From NCBI GenBank assembly GCA_963791625.1, contig CAWBTA010000016.1, positions 124,001 to 188,000 of the forward strand: a stretch of 64,000 bases of DNA, in the 5' to 3' direction. Position 1 is the first letter of the stretch. Each line of letters begins with the position of its first letter. The position numbers and the translations under genes were made by a program. This DNA is from JANMCE01 sp963791625. GTDB lineage: Bacteria; Actinomycetota; Acidimicrobiia; Acidimicrobiales; Ilumatobacteraceae. Of this stretch, positions 42,056 through 50,427 are shown piece by piece. Below the pieces are notes generated by a model. It was given only the letters and a program-made list of their open reading frames with translations, made no database searches and was not told the origin of the DNA.

Positions 42056-44364
42056 GCGGTCTCCACCGTGACGTCGGTGACCAAGGCGGCGGCATCGATC
42101 AAGGTGCCTGCCGAGATACCGGGCTGATTGAAAGCAAGACGAGCCACACCCTTCGGCACTCCGGCATCGACCGCGGCCGGCACCGTGAGGGTGCCCTTGG
42201 CGTTGGACACTTTGAGGTGCGTTCCGGTGGTGGCGCCAAGACGATTGGCGTCGGTCTCGTTGAGATGCAACACCGCTCCAGAGGCGAGCTTGGCGAGGTG
42301 ATCACTGGTGCGCAGCGCGACGCCGTCGTCGTACAACTTGCGGGTGACCTGAAGTCGAAGCTGATAGCCGTTGAGAGCAGGCGGTGCGACGTTGGCTGCG
42401 GCCACGACATGGCTGCCAGCGTCGTTGACCGAGAAGAGTCTGGCCGCGTCTTCAAGTGATGCAATGTTGATGTCACCGCCGAGGCGCTTGGCCAGGTCGG
42501 CAGCAATCATCCAGTCGGGACGAGCGGTACCGACGACGTTGACCTTCTTGTTCGTCTCGAGCACCCGGTGTTCGATGTTGGTGACCGTGCCGTCCTTCTC
42601 GCTGAAGGCAGCGGCCGGAAGGATCACCGAGGCGTACGACGCCGACTCGGTCAGGAACGTGTCGATGGCAATCACCGACGTGGCGTTGGCGAGAGCTTGG
42701 CGGGCCAACTCGGTATCCGGGAAGTCGCTCAGTGGATCGGCACCGAGCAGGATGAGGCAGCCCGTCTTACCGTCGCGAGCGTCCTGAAGAATGCCCAGTG
42801 CGTCCTTACCGTCGGCACCCGGTCGTAGGCCTGCCTCAAGGGCACCGATCACGTTGCCACGGCGCAGCGCTGGCAGCACCCTCAGCCCATCTACGCCAGC
42901 CTGGAGCGCGGCCAACCCATCCATGGTGAACCGCGCGGACTCAGACAGCGACGCCCGTCCGACGACAGCAACGACGTTGCCCTTGGCGAGCTGCGCCGCT
43001 TCGTCGGCCAGGACCTGGCGCACCGCGGCAGCCTGCTCGCCCGGCGCGAACCGCACGCTCTTCGCGCAGTAGCGCGTCATGCCGGTGTCGGTGGCCGAGA
43101 TCTCAATAATGCGGATCTTCTTCTTCTCGGCCGCGCCCTTCAGACGCAGATACAGCACGGGCAACTCTTCCTTCAGATCCGGTCCGAGAAGGATGACGGT
43201 CGTGGCAGAGCAGGCGTCGTTGATGGTGGCACGAGGTGTTTGGAGCAACTCGTACGGAAGCCCGTCACCCAGCTGTGCATCGAGGTTCTGCGTTCCGATC
43301 ACACGGGTGGCCAGACGGGCCCATGCCACGGCGTCTTCGTTGGTGAGTCGGGCCCCACCAAGAATGGAAACGTTGGCTGGCCCGCCCTGCGCGATGGCCG
43401 CCTTGATGGCCGTAGCCGCGCTGGTGAGGGCGTCATCCCACGACGTGGTGACGAAGCCATCAGCCTGCTTCACGATGGGCTCACCGATACGGTCGGTTGA
43501 GTTCAGCGACTCGAAACCGAAGCGGCCCTTGTCGCACAACCAGCCGTGGTTGATGCCATCGTCGTCGAAGCCTTGGTAACGCAACAGGTCGTCACGGCTG
43601 GACTGCACCACGATCTGGCAGCCGACCGAGCAGCCGGTGCAGGTTGACATGGCCTGATCAAGATCCCAGGGGCGAGCCTTGAAGCGATACGGCGACGCGG
43701 TGAGCGCGCCGACCGGGCAGATCTGCACGGTGTTGCCGCTGAAGTACGACGAGAACGGCTCATCGGGAAAGGTCTGCACCTGAGTGTTGTTACCGCGGTG
43801 GGTGAAGGCGATAAGCGGATCACCGGCCACCTCATCGGCAAAGCGGGTGCAGCGATCACAAAGAATGCAACGCTCGCGATCGAGGAACACGAGATCGCTG
43901 ATGGGGATCGGCTTTTCGTAGTGGCGCTTTTCTTCCACGTAGCGGCTTTCGCCCGGGCCGTGACTGAAGGCCTGATCCTGCAGCGGGCACTCGCCGCCCT
44001 TGTCGCACACCGGGCAGTCGAGCGGGTGGTTGGCCAGCAGCAGTTCGATGATGCCTTCCTGCACCCGCTTGGTGGTCTCCGACTCGGTGAACACCTTCAT
44101 GCCAGGAGCCACCGTCACCATGCAGGTGGGGGTGAGCGCCGGGCCACGGCCGGTGTCGACCTCGCACACGCACATACGGCACATGCCGACCGAACTCATC
44201 CGGTCGTGGTAGCAAAACCGCGGGATGTAAACGTCGGCGTTCTCGGCCGCCTTGATGATCAGGTCACCCTTGCGAGCAACCACATCCTTGCCGTTGATCT
44301 GAATAGCAACCGCATTCGGATCAACCGGCGGCGCGTCAGTGGGCGTTGATTCTGTCGTGCTCAT
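42052..44364 (-). CDS. nuoG: NADH-quinone oxidoreductase subunit G (14-gene operon)
   Basis: A 770-residue iron-sulfur subunit from the ATG at 44364 (MSTTESTPTDAPPVD); the open frame extends far upstream antiphase to nuoF and is not coding. The [2Fe-2S] ligands are Cys51, Cys62, Cys65 and Cys81; a second block is DCPVCDKGGECPLQDQAF, then the RCILCDRCTRFA motif, and CTGCSVGCQ with a later Cys in HGWLCDKGRF supports the extra cluster N7. The rest is a molybdopterin-oxidoreductase-like domain without the cofactor. It shares one base with the nuoF stop (TGATG) and four with nuoH. Confidence 0.95.
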   Translation of the reverse strand: MSTTESTPTDAPPVDPNAVAIQINGKDVVARKGDLIIKAAENADVYIPRFCYHDRMSSVGMCRMCVCEVDTGRGPALTPTCMVTVAPGMKVFTESETTKRVQEGIIELLLANHPLDCPVCDKGGECPLQDQAFSHGPGESRYVEEKRHYEKPIPISDLVFLDRERCILCDRCTRFADEVAGDPLIAFTHRGNNTQVQTFPDEPFSSYFSGNTVQICPVGALTASPYRFKARPWDLDQAMSTCTGCSVGCQIVVQSSRDDLLRYQGFDDDGINHGWLCDKGRFGFESLNSTDRIGEPIVKQADGFVTTSWDDALTSAATAIKAAIAQGGPANVSILGGARLTNEDAVAWARLATRVIGTQNLDAQLGDGLPYELLQTPRATINDACSATTVILLGPDLKEELPVLYLRLKGAAEKKKIRIIEISATDTGMTRYCAKSVRFAPGEQAAAVRQVLADEAAQLAKGNVVAVVGRASLSESARFTMDGLAALQAGVDGLRVLPALRRGNVIGALEAGLRPGADGKDALGILQDARDGKTGCLILLGADPLSDFPDTELARQALANATSVIAIDTFLTESASYASVILPAAAFSEKDGTVTNIEHRVLETNKKVNVVGTARPDWMIAADLAKRLGGDINIASLEDAARLFSVNDAGSHVVAAANVAPPALNGYQLRLQVTRKLYDDGVALRTSDHLAKLASGAVLHLNETDANRLGATTGTHLKVSNAKGTLTVPAAVDAGVPKGVARLAFNQPGISAGTLIDAAALVTDVTVETA

Positions 44365-45839
44365 CAGTGCGACCCTCCGGACGCGATTGCTGTGAGGCTC
44401 GCGGCATTGTCCGAGCGAAGCGAGTCCGAGCGGCCCTGAGCGGTAGCGAAGGGTTCCGAGGCTATGAGGGGTATTCGTTTTCCTTTTACGATTTTGGCCT
44501 CGAACTCGCCGCGGAACAGCGTGAGCGCCGAGTGGACCGGCGCAAAAGCCGACGGCCCGACAAAGCAGATGGTGGTCATCTTGTAGGGGAACGGCACGGC
44601 CTCGAGGCCGAGCGCCGCGGACGATGCATGCGGGAAGGCGCCGGGGCAGATCGACTCGCCGACTTCGAGAAGTTGCTCGAGGTCGCCCTCGGTACCTTGC
44701 CCGGCGACGATGCGGGTCATGATGCGCTCGAGCCAGGTGCCGCCTTCGCGGCACGGCACACACTTGCCGCACGACTCGTGGGCGTAAAAGCGGGTGAGCG
44801 TAAGCGCGGCGTGCGGAATGTCGGTGGTGGAATCCATCACCATGATGGCGCCGGAACCAAGCATCGACCCGGCCGCACCGACGAGCTTGCCTTCGAACGG
44901 CAAGTCGAGCTGTTCGGGCGTGAACCACGGGGCGGAGCCGCCACCGGGCACAAAAGCCTTTAACTCGTTGTCGTTGCGAATGCCACCGCAGAACTCCTCG
45001 TTGTAGAGCAGGTCGCGAAACGTGGTGGTGCCGTTGATGATCTCGTACACGCCCGGGCGCTTCACGTGACCGGACACGGCCACCATGCGGGTACCCGGCG
45101 ACGTAGCGGTGCCGATGGCCTGGTAGGCGGCCACGCCGTTGACGGCCAGCCACGGCAGGTTGGCCAGCGTCTCGACGTTGTTCACGATGGTGGGCTTGCC
45201 GTACAGGCCGATGGCTGCGGGGAAGAACGGTGGCTTCAACCGGGGCATGCCACGGTTGCCTTCGAGCGACTCGATGAGCGCAGTCTCCTCGCCGACGACG
45301 TAGGCGCCTGCGCCCCAGTGGAGCACAATGTCGACCGAGAAGTTGGAGCCGAGAATGTTCTTGCCGATGTACCCGGCGGCGTAGGCATCGTTGAGCGCGG
45401 TTGCGACACGCTCCTGCGCCAGCGCCATTTCGCCACGGATGTAAAGGAAGCACTGGCTGAGACCGGCCGCGTAGCACGCGATGAGGCAGCCTTCGATGAG
45501 CTGATGCGGATCGAGCTCCATGAGCAGGCGGTCCTTGTAGGTACCGGGCTCGGACTCATCACCGTTCACCACCAGGTAACGCGGGAACACACCCTGCGGG
45601 GTGAGGCCCCACTTCACACCAGCGGGAAAGCCGGCACCACCGCGCCCGAGCACGGTTGCGCTCTTGACCTCTTCGTGCACCTCTGGCGGCGACTTGGCCA
45701 GTGTTGCCTTCAGGCCCTCATAGCCACCGGTGGCGAGGTAGCGCGCCAACGTGTGGGAATCCTCGTACTCGAAGCGCGAGGTGACGATCTTCGGACGATC
45801 ACCAGCGACAAAACCGGGTGCATGGGGGTACGTGGTCAC
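44364..45839 (-). CDS. nuoF: NADH-quinone oxidoreductase subunit F with repeat-derived tail (14-gene operon)
   Basis: A 491-residue NADH-oxidising flavoprotein, started at the GTG at 45839 that overlaps the nuoE stop (GTGA); the longer frame upstream is nuoE in another phase. FMN and NADH sites: GRGGAGFPAGVKWG and NGDESEPGTYKDR. The N3 cluster ligands are in ESCGKCVPCREGGTW with the fourth Cys in GESICPGAF. The usual NuoF end (FRGEFEAKI) is followed by about 35 extra residues (SEPFATAQGRSDSLRSDNAA and neighbours) encoded by a dispersed palindromic repeat (44396-44468). The tail is probably a harmless insertion outcome. Confidence 0.94.
   Translation of the reverse strand: MTTYPHAPGFVAGDRPKIVTSRFEYEDSHTLARYLATGGYEGLKATLAKSPPEVHEEVKSATVLGRGGAGFPAGVKWGLTPQGVFPRYLVVNGDESEPGTYKDRLLMELDPHQLIEGCLIACYAAGLSQCFLYIRGEMALAQERVATALNDAYAAGYIGKNILGSNFSVDIVLHWGAGAYVVGEETALIESLEGNRGMPRLKPPFFPAAIGLYGKPTIVNNVETLANLPWLAVNGVAAYQAIGTATSPGTRMVAVSGHVKRPGVYEIINGTTTFRDLLYNEEFCGGIRNDNELKAFVPGGGSAPWFTPEQLDLPFEGKLVGAAGSMLGSGAIMVMDSTTDIPHAALTLTRFYAHESCGKCVPCREGGTWLERIMTRIVAGQGTEGDLEQLLEVGESICPGAFPHASSAALGLEAVPFPYKMTTICFVGPSAFAPVHSALTLFRGEFEAKIVKGKRIPLIASEPFATAQGRSDSLRSDNAASLTAIASGGSH
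44396..44468 (+). repeat. Dispersed palindromic repeat, copy B (inside nuoF)
   Basis: Carries CGGCATTG, CCGAGCGAAGCGAG and GAGCGGTAGCGA like copy A (24900-24965), in the same strand orientation, plus GAAGGGTTCCGAGG shared with copy C. It lies within the last codons of nuoF and is translated as an added tail. Confidence 0.8.
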
Positions 45840-46456
45840 TTGGTGGCCTCCGCCGGTGCGGGCATCCAAATGGGTGGAGTAGTGACACTCTCGGGCGGGA
45901 CGGCACCAACGGCACGATCTGCGGGAATGTGCTGGCGGACGCGGGCCACGGTGCCGTGCGGCGGGATCTCGTCGGTGAGCTTGCCCGCTTGGAGATCGTC
46001 GATGAGGTTGTCCATGTCGGCGGTGGTCATGCGGTAGCGGTAGCGGTAGTTCACTTGCGCGCAGGGCGCTTCGGTACATGCCGCCTGGCACTCGGCATGC
46101 TCAAGCGTGATAAGGCCGTCGGGCGTCGTGGAACCGGCCTTGATGCCCAGGCGGTGCTCGGCATGATGGATGAGTTCTTCGGCACCCATCAGCGCGCACG
46201 ACATGGTGCCGCAGATGTTGATGACGTACTTGCCGACCGGTTCCATCTTGAACATTTCGTAGAACGTGCAGGTGCCATACACCTCGGCCGAGGTGGCGCC
46301 GACCAGTTCTCCGATGTGGGCCATTGCGTCATTGGTGATGTAGCCGTCCTGCTCCTGCGCAAGGTGCAGCAGCGGGATAGTTGCCGAACGCGCTTTGGGG
46401 TAGCGGCCGATGATTTCCTTCGCCAGCGCGACGTTGGCGTCGTTGAGTCGCGCCAT
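45836..46456 (-). CDS. nuoE: NADH-quinone oxidoreductase subunit E (14-gene operon)
   Basis: A 206-residue thioredoxin-fold subunit with the N1a [2Fe-2S] ligands Cys82, Cys87, Cys123 and Cys127. I choose the ATG at 46456 (MARLNDANVALAKEI): it overlaps the stop of the small gene upstream by one base (TAATG) and has no clear Shine-Dalgarno sequence, so it probably depends on that coupling. The C-terminal about 50 residues (from IPPHGTVARVRQHIP) are a Pro/Ala-rich extension beyond the core fold. It works with NuoF in NADH oxidation. Confidence 0.94.
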   Translation of the reverse strand: MARLNDANVALAKEIIGRYPKARSATIPLLHLAQEQDGYITNDAMAHIGELVGATSAEVYGTCTFYEMFKMEPVGKYVINICGTMSCALMGAEELIHHAEHRLGIKAGSTTPDGLITLEHAECQAACTEAPCAQVNYRYRYRMTTADMDNLIDDLQAGKLTDEIPPHGTVARVRQHIPADRAVGAVPPESVTTPPIWMPAPAEATK

Positions 46457-46566
46457 TACGCGACTTGCTTGTTCTTGATCAGACCGAAGCGCTTGGCCGA
46501 GGTGTACAGGCCGTAGGCGAACAGGCCGAGCGAAATGATTTTGCGGAGCTGGTTCAACTTCTTCAT
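46456..46566 (-). CDS. Small 36-residue gene between nuoD and nuoE, unknown
   Basis: An ATG at 46566 shares one base with the nuoD stop (TGATG), and the TAA at 46456-46458 shares one base with the nuoE ATG (TAATG). The frame has a GGGAGAGG Shine-Dalgarno-like sequence 10 bases upstream, inside nuoD. The product starts MKKLNQLRKIISLGLF, continues with a hydrophobic stretch including AYGLYTSA, and ends in a basic, soluble tail (KRFGLIKNKQVA). This predicts a single short membrane or amphipathic helix with positive ends. I do not recognise the family. Perfect one-base coupling on both sides makes chance unlikely; a role in complex I assembly or as an accessory subunit is inference. Confidence 0.72.
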   Translation of the reverse strand: MKKLNQLRKIISLGLFAYGLYTSAKRFGLIKNKQVA

Positions 46567-47900
46567 CAACGATCAACCTCTCCCAGAACGGGATCAACAC
46601 TCGAAATGACCGCAACGGCGTCGGCAACCAGGCCGCCACGCATCATGTGGGGCAGGCACTGGATGTTCACGAAGCTCGGTGCCCGCATGTGTATGCGGTA
46701 CGGCTTGGGGCCACCATCGGATGCGATGTAGCAACCGATCTCGCCACGCGGGGATTCAATGCCCACGTAGACCTCGCCCTCGGGCACTTTGAAGCCCTCG
46801 GTGAAGATCTTGAAGTGATGGATGAGCGCTTCCATCGACTCATCGATACGGGCTCGCGGTGGCGGCGTGACCTTCTTGTCCTGAATGCGATAGTCACCCG
46901 AGGGCATGTGGTCGAGCACTTGACGCACGATCTTCATCGACTCGCGAATCTCGTTGAGGCGAATGGCAAACCGGTCGAACGCGTCGCCGTACGAACCGAC
47001 GATGACATCAAAATCCATCATGTCGTAGTGCAGGTACGGCATATCCCGACGCAGGTCGAACGCAACCCCGGTTGAACGCAGAATAGGTCCGCTGGCACCG
47101 AGCGCCATTGCTTCGTCTGGCGTGATGACGCCGACACCCTGCAGACGCTCGCGCCACAGCGGCTGGCCGGTCATGAGTACGTCGTACTCCTCAAGGCGGG
47201 CGGGCAGCATGTCGAGAATGGCGAGCACGTCGTCGCGCCAGCCTTCGGGCAGATCAGCTGCCACACCGCCGGGACGGATGAAGTTGTGATTCATACGAAG
47301 GCCGGTGACCTTCTGGAAGAACCGCAGCACTTCCTCGCGCTCGCGCCAGCCGTAAATCATCATGGAAACCGCACCGAGGTCCATGCCGTTGGTGGCCATG
47401 AACAACAGATGGCTGGCCATGCGGTTCAACTCGGAGAGCAGCATACGCATCCACACAGCGCGCTCGGGGATGTCGCCGTCGATGCCGAGCAGCTTTTCGG
47501 TGGCGAGAGAAAAGACGAGCTCGTTGTTGAGCGGGCTCAGGTAGTCCATGCGGGTAACGTTGGTGCCACCCTGCAGGAACGACAGATCCTCGCCCTGCTT
47601 CTCCATGCCGGTGTGCAGATAGCCAATGATGGGCTTGCAGCGCAGTACGACTTCGCCCTGCAGCTCCAGCATGAGTCGCAACACCCCATGCGTTGACGGG
47701 TGCTGCGGACCCATGTTGATGATCATGGTCTGATCTTCGGTGGGGTCGACCGCGTTGATGTCCATGGCCGCCGCTTCGGTCTCCGACATGCGGAGCACGG
47801 CGCCTACGTTGCGCATGAGTTCGGTAGCAGTCAGCTCATGACGGGGCCGCATTTCCTGGCCACCCTCATTCGTACGAAACGCCTCTTCAGTTGTGGTCAT
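46566..47900 (-). CDS. nuoD: NADH-quinone oxidoreductase subunit D (14-gene operon)
   Basis: A 444-residue quinone-site subunit, about 50 residues longer than the other copy because of an acidic N-terminus (MTTTEEAFRTNEGGQE) that reaches residue 60 before the core. The quinone loop reads NMGPQHPSTHGVLRLML, followed by GYLHTGMEKQGEDLSFLQ and RMDYLSPLNNE, and the end GEVDR. Its start is 105 bases after the nuoC stop, the largest gap in the operon, filled by a repeat. Its stop is coupled to the small gene downstream. Confidence 0.96.
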   Translation of the reverse strand: MTTTEEAFRTNEGGQEMRPRHELTATELMRNVGAVLRMSETEAAAMDINAVDPTEDQTMIINMGPQHPSTHGVLRLMLELQGEVVLRCKPIIGYLHTGMEKQGEDLSFLQGGTNVTRMDYLSPLNNELVFSLATEKLLGIDGDIPERAVWMRMLLSELNRMASHLLFMATNGMDLGAVSMMIYGWREREEVLRFFQKVTGLRMNHNFIRPGGVAADLPEGWRDDVLAILDMLPARLEEYDVLMTGQPLWRERLQGVGVITPDEAMALGASGPILRSTGVAFDLRRDMPYLHYDMMDFDVIVGSYGDAFDRFAIRLNEIRESMKIVRQVLDHMPSGDYRIQDKKVTPPPRARIDESMEALIHHFKIFTEGFKVPEGEVYVGIESPRGEIGCYIASDGGPKPYRIHMRAPSFVNIQCLPHMMRGGLVADAVAVISSVDPVLGEVDR

Positions 47901-47925
47901 GACATGGCACCTACTGGCACGATGC

Positions 47926-47987
47926 TCATGCCTCGGAACCCTTCGCTACCGCTACGGGCCGCTCGGTCTCGCTTCGCTCAATCAATC
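47926..47987 (-). repeat. Dispersed palindromic repeat, copy C
   Basis: Inverted relative to copies A and B: on the minus strand it reads GATTGA, GAGCGAAGCGAG, ACCGAGCGGCCCGTAGCGG, GTAGCGAAGGGTTCCGAGG, closely matching copy B. It occupies the 105-base gap between nuoC and nuoD. A 27-codon open frame overlapping the nuoC stop (ATGA) is made only of this repeat and is not called as a gene. Confidence 0.8.
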
Positions 47988-48005
47988 CCGCAAGTCGTTT
48001 GTTTC

Positions 48006-48521
48006 TCATCGGGTGCCTTTGAATTGAACGGGGATACGACCGGCGTCGTAGTCCTTGCGGAGAGGGTGGCCGTCCCAGTCCTCGGGCATGAGGATGCGGG
48101 TGAGGTCGGGATGTCCGCTGAACGCGATGCCGAACATGTCGAACGCTTCGCGCTCCATGGCCTCGCAGCCGGGCCACACGTCGTAGGCCGACGGCAGCGT
48201 GCAATCGCTCTCTGGCACCTGTACCCGAACGCGAATTCGTTCACGGTTGGCGATGCTGAGCAGGTTGAGCACGATCTCGAATCGCGCGGGCGAAATGCTG
48301 TCGGGCAAGGGACGACCCGGATGGGTGAGATAGTCGACGCCACAGAGGTCGGCGCACATGGTGAAGCCGTCGGCGACCAGGTTGCGGAGCACTTTGATGT
48401 AGTCGGCACGGCTGACATGCACGACTTTCTGGTCACGGCTGTAAGTGACCAGGCATCCGTGCAGGCGCTCGGGTTCCGGCGTCGGCTCTGGCTCGACGGC
48501 GGGTGACTCGGTGGTTGTCAT
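48006..48521 (-). CDS. nuoC: NADH-quinone oxidoreductase subunit C (14-gene operon)
   Basis: A 171-residue hydrophilic subunit with the family core EREAFDMFGIAFSGHPDLTR and the C-terminal GHPLRKDYDAG. It is shorter than the other NuoC (234 residues), mainly at the N-terminus. It starts 3 bases after the nuoB stop. The gap to nuoD (105 bases) contains copy C of the repeat. It has no redox centre and supports the quinone module. Confidence 0.94.
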   Translation of the reverse strand: MTTTESPAVEPEPTPEPERLHGCLVTYSRDQKVVHVSRADYIKVLRNLVADGFTMCADLCGVDYLTHPGRPLPDSISPARFEIVLNLLSIANRERIRVRVQVPESDCTLPSAYDVWPGCEAMEREAFDMFGIAFSGHPDLTRILMPEDWDGHPLRKDYDAGRIPVQFKGTR

Positions 48522-48524
48522 CGG

Positions 48525-49109
48525 CTACCTCCGGGAGAGTGCGACGGTGACGGGACGGCCGGTGGCCGCTTGTTCTTCCACATGAATCTGCGCACCAGCA
48601 CCGGTGTCGTCGCGACGGCGCAGGATCTCGCCGTTCTGGATGAGTTGGTGCAGCGTGGTGATGGCATGAATGAGTGTCTCGGGTGTGGGCGGGCAACCCG
48701 GCGCATACACGTCGACGGGCACGATCTGATCAACACCCTGCACGATGGCGTAGTTGTTGAACATGCCACCGCTACTCGCGCACACGCCCATGGAGATGAC
48801 CCACTTGGGTTCCATCATCTGGTCGTACACCTGCCGCAGAACCGGTGCCATCTTCTGGCTGACGCGGCCGGCCACGATCATGATGTCGGCCTGTCGGGGC
48901 GAGGCGCGAAACACTTCCATACCGAAGCGGCTGATGTCGTAGTGGGCGGCGCCGGTGGCCATCATTTCGATGGCGCAACACGCCAGCCCAAACGATGCCG
49001 GCCAGCTGGAACGAGCCCGCGACCAGTTCACTAGGTCCTCCACCTTGCCGGTGAGGAAGTTGTGGTTCAGGCCACCGAGACCGTCGGTGAGCACGTCGGC
49101 GACGCCCAT
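48525..49109 (-). CDS. nuoB: NADH-quinone oxidoreductase subunit B, cluster N2 (14-gene operon)
   Basis: A 194-residue subunit with the N2 ligands Cys44-Cys45 (GLACCAIEMM), Cys110 (MGVCASSGG) and Cys139 (APGCPPTPE). Its ATG shares one base with the nuoA stop. The N-terminus (MGVADVLTDGLGGLNHNFLT) and a longer C-terminal tail differ from the first copy. It hands electrons to menaquinone. Confidence 0.96.
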   Translation of the reverse strand: MGVADVLTDGLGGLNHNFLTGKVEDLVNWSRARSSWPASFGLACCAIEMMATGAAHYDISRFGMEVFRASPRQADIMIVAGRVSQKMAPVLRQVYDQMMEPKWVISMGVCASSGGMFNNYAIVQGVDQIVPVDVYAPGCPPTPETLIHAITTLHQLIQNGEILRRRDDTGAGAQIHVEEQAATGRPVTVALSRR

Positions 49110-49570
49110 CAGGCGGCCTCGTCGATTCGGCCTTCGAGTCCGACGCGCTTGATGGTGCTGGTCATGGTGCGCTCGGCTGAAACAAGGCTCGACGACGAGC
49201 GCATCATCTTCTTGACCGGACCCCAGTCGAGCGCGCCCTTGGCCACGATGTACACGAACGAGAAGAAGAAGATCACCGAGAAGGTGACGATTTCCCAGAA
49301 GCCGTAGGAGCCGAGCGCTTCGTGGGCGACGGCATACGGGTAGAGGAAGATGACTTCGATGTCGAACATGATGAAGAGCATGGCGACCAGGTAGAAGCTC
49401 ACCGGGAAGCGGTCCGGTGGTTCACGGGTCGGCACGATGCCGCACTCATACGGAGCGATCTTGGCCGAGGTCTCGCGCTTGGGGTTCAGCAGCCCCGATG
49501 CCACGAAGGACCCGGCGGCAAAGAGCACACCAAGTACCAGCAGCACGAGAATCGGAAGGTACTGACCCAT
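49109..49570 (-). CDS. nuoA: NADH-quinone oxidoreductase subunit A (14-gene operon)
   Basis: A 153-residue membrane subunit with three helices, the loop KIAPYECGIVPTREPP and the acidic helix FIMFDIEVIFLYPYAV. The loop has YECG where the other copy has YESG. A C-terminal extension of about 40 residues (rich in Ser/Arg) follows the last helix. Its ATG shares one base with the stop of the membrane-protein gene upstream, so complex I translation is coupled directly to the bc cluster. Confidence 0.95.
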   Translation of the reverse strand: MGQYLPILVLLVLGVLFAAGSFVASGLLNPKRETSAKIAPYECGIVPTREPPDRFPVSFYLVAMLFIMFDIEVIFLYPYAVAHEALGSYGFWEIVTFSVIFFFSFVYIVAKGALDWGPVKKMMRSSSSLVSAERTMTSTIKRVGLEGRIDEAA

Positions 49571-50424
49571 CAGACCGACACCGTCTCCCGCGTTTCGGCG
49601 TCGACCTTCACGACAGCGCGGCTCTCATCACGGTTCTCATCCACGAGCAGGTCGCGGCGGTGCAGCATGCGGCAAAGGAGAGCGAACAACAGCGCGGAAC
49701 CGATGGTGATGAACGTCGCCGGCTGACGCTTGGCGCCGCGGTCACGCTGCATCAGCACGAACCAGTGCGGCTGCGCCGGATCGGCCTCGGCCTTCGGCGG
49801 CGCCTTGCCCGGTTCGGTCTTCACCTTGATGACCGGAGCAACTTCGACCATGGCGTAGTGATCGTTGTGGAAGAAGGCGATGTAGTCGATGTTGACCTTG
49901 CCGAACTTCCAGAAGTCGAACGAAAGGTTCGGCCAACGCTCGCCGCCTTTGTCGTAGACGGCAACAGGGATGTAATCGCCCGCCTTCAGCGCCTTTGACT
50001 CCACCTGCAAAATCTCATCGGCCGCAGCGATGGCCTGACCACGGCCGCCGTTGTCTTCCGGAAGGAGCAGCCAACCATTCACCCTGGTACCGGGCGCGCG
50101 ATTATCGGGAATGGTGGCGTCACGAGCGACCGACTCTTTGGACTCGACCAGTTTCTCTTTACCGACAATGGTGTCGCTGGCCTTCCAGGATGGTTCCTTG
50201 CCCTTGAGGCCGATGCCGTAGACGATCCAGATCGCGCCCATCAGCATCATCCAGCCGAACAGACCGGCAAGCGCCACCAGCATGCCGAGGCGGGCGCCCA
50301 GGTTGGTGCCGAGGATGAGGTAGGTGCTGCCGCACAACACGGCGAAGGAAATGAGAACCACCGTGATGCCACGGAGGCCCGGTTGCCAGGAGATAGCCAA
50401 CAGCGCGTTGACGGATGCGGTCAT
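49570..50424 (-). CDS. Membrane protein of the bc/complex I cluster, unknown
   Basis: A 284-residue protein that I do not recognise. It has two to three hydrophobic segments at the N-terminus (residues about 17-36 and 42-72), a soluble domain of about 165 residues with no cysteine or heme motif (for example VNGWLLLPEDNGGRGQAIAA and NIDYIAFFHNDHYAMVEV), one further hydrophobic segment (about 238-255) and a charged tail. Its stop shares one base with the nuoA start and it begins 3 bases after the diheme cytochrome c stop. Position suggests a partner of the bc complex or of a terminal step; sequence alone gives no function. Confidence 0.8.
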   Translation of the reverse strand: MTASVNALLAISWQPGLRGITVVLISFAVLCGSTYLILGTNLGARLGMLVALAGLFGWMMLMGAIWIVYGIGLKGKEPSWKASDTIVGKEKLVESKESVARDATIPDNRAPGTRVNGWLLLPEDNGGRGQAIAAADEILQVESKALKAGDYIPVAVYDKGGERWPNLSFDFWKFGKVNIDYIAFFHNDHYAMVEVAPVIKVKTEPGKAPPKAEADPAQPHWFVLMQRDRGAKRQPATFITIGSALLFALLCRMLHRRDLLVDENRDESRAVVKVDAETRETVSV

Positions 50425-50427
50425 GTT

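Noticed and set aside
47926..48009. 27-codon frame overlapping the nuoC stop (ATGA)
   Set aside because: Made entirely of the dispersed repeat, with no conserved-looking peptide; treated as repeat copy C.
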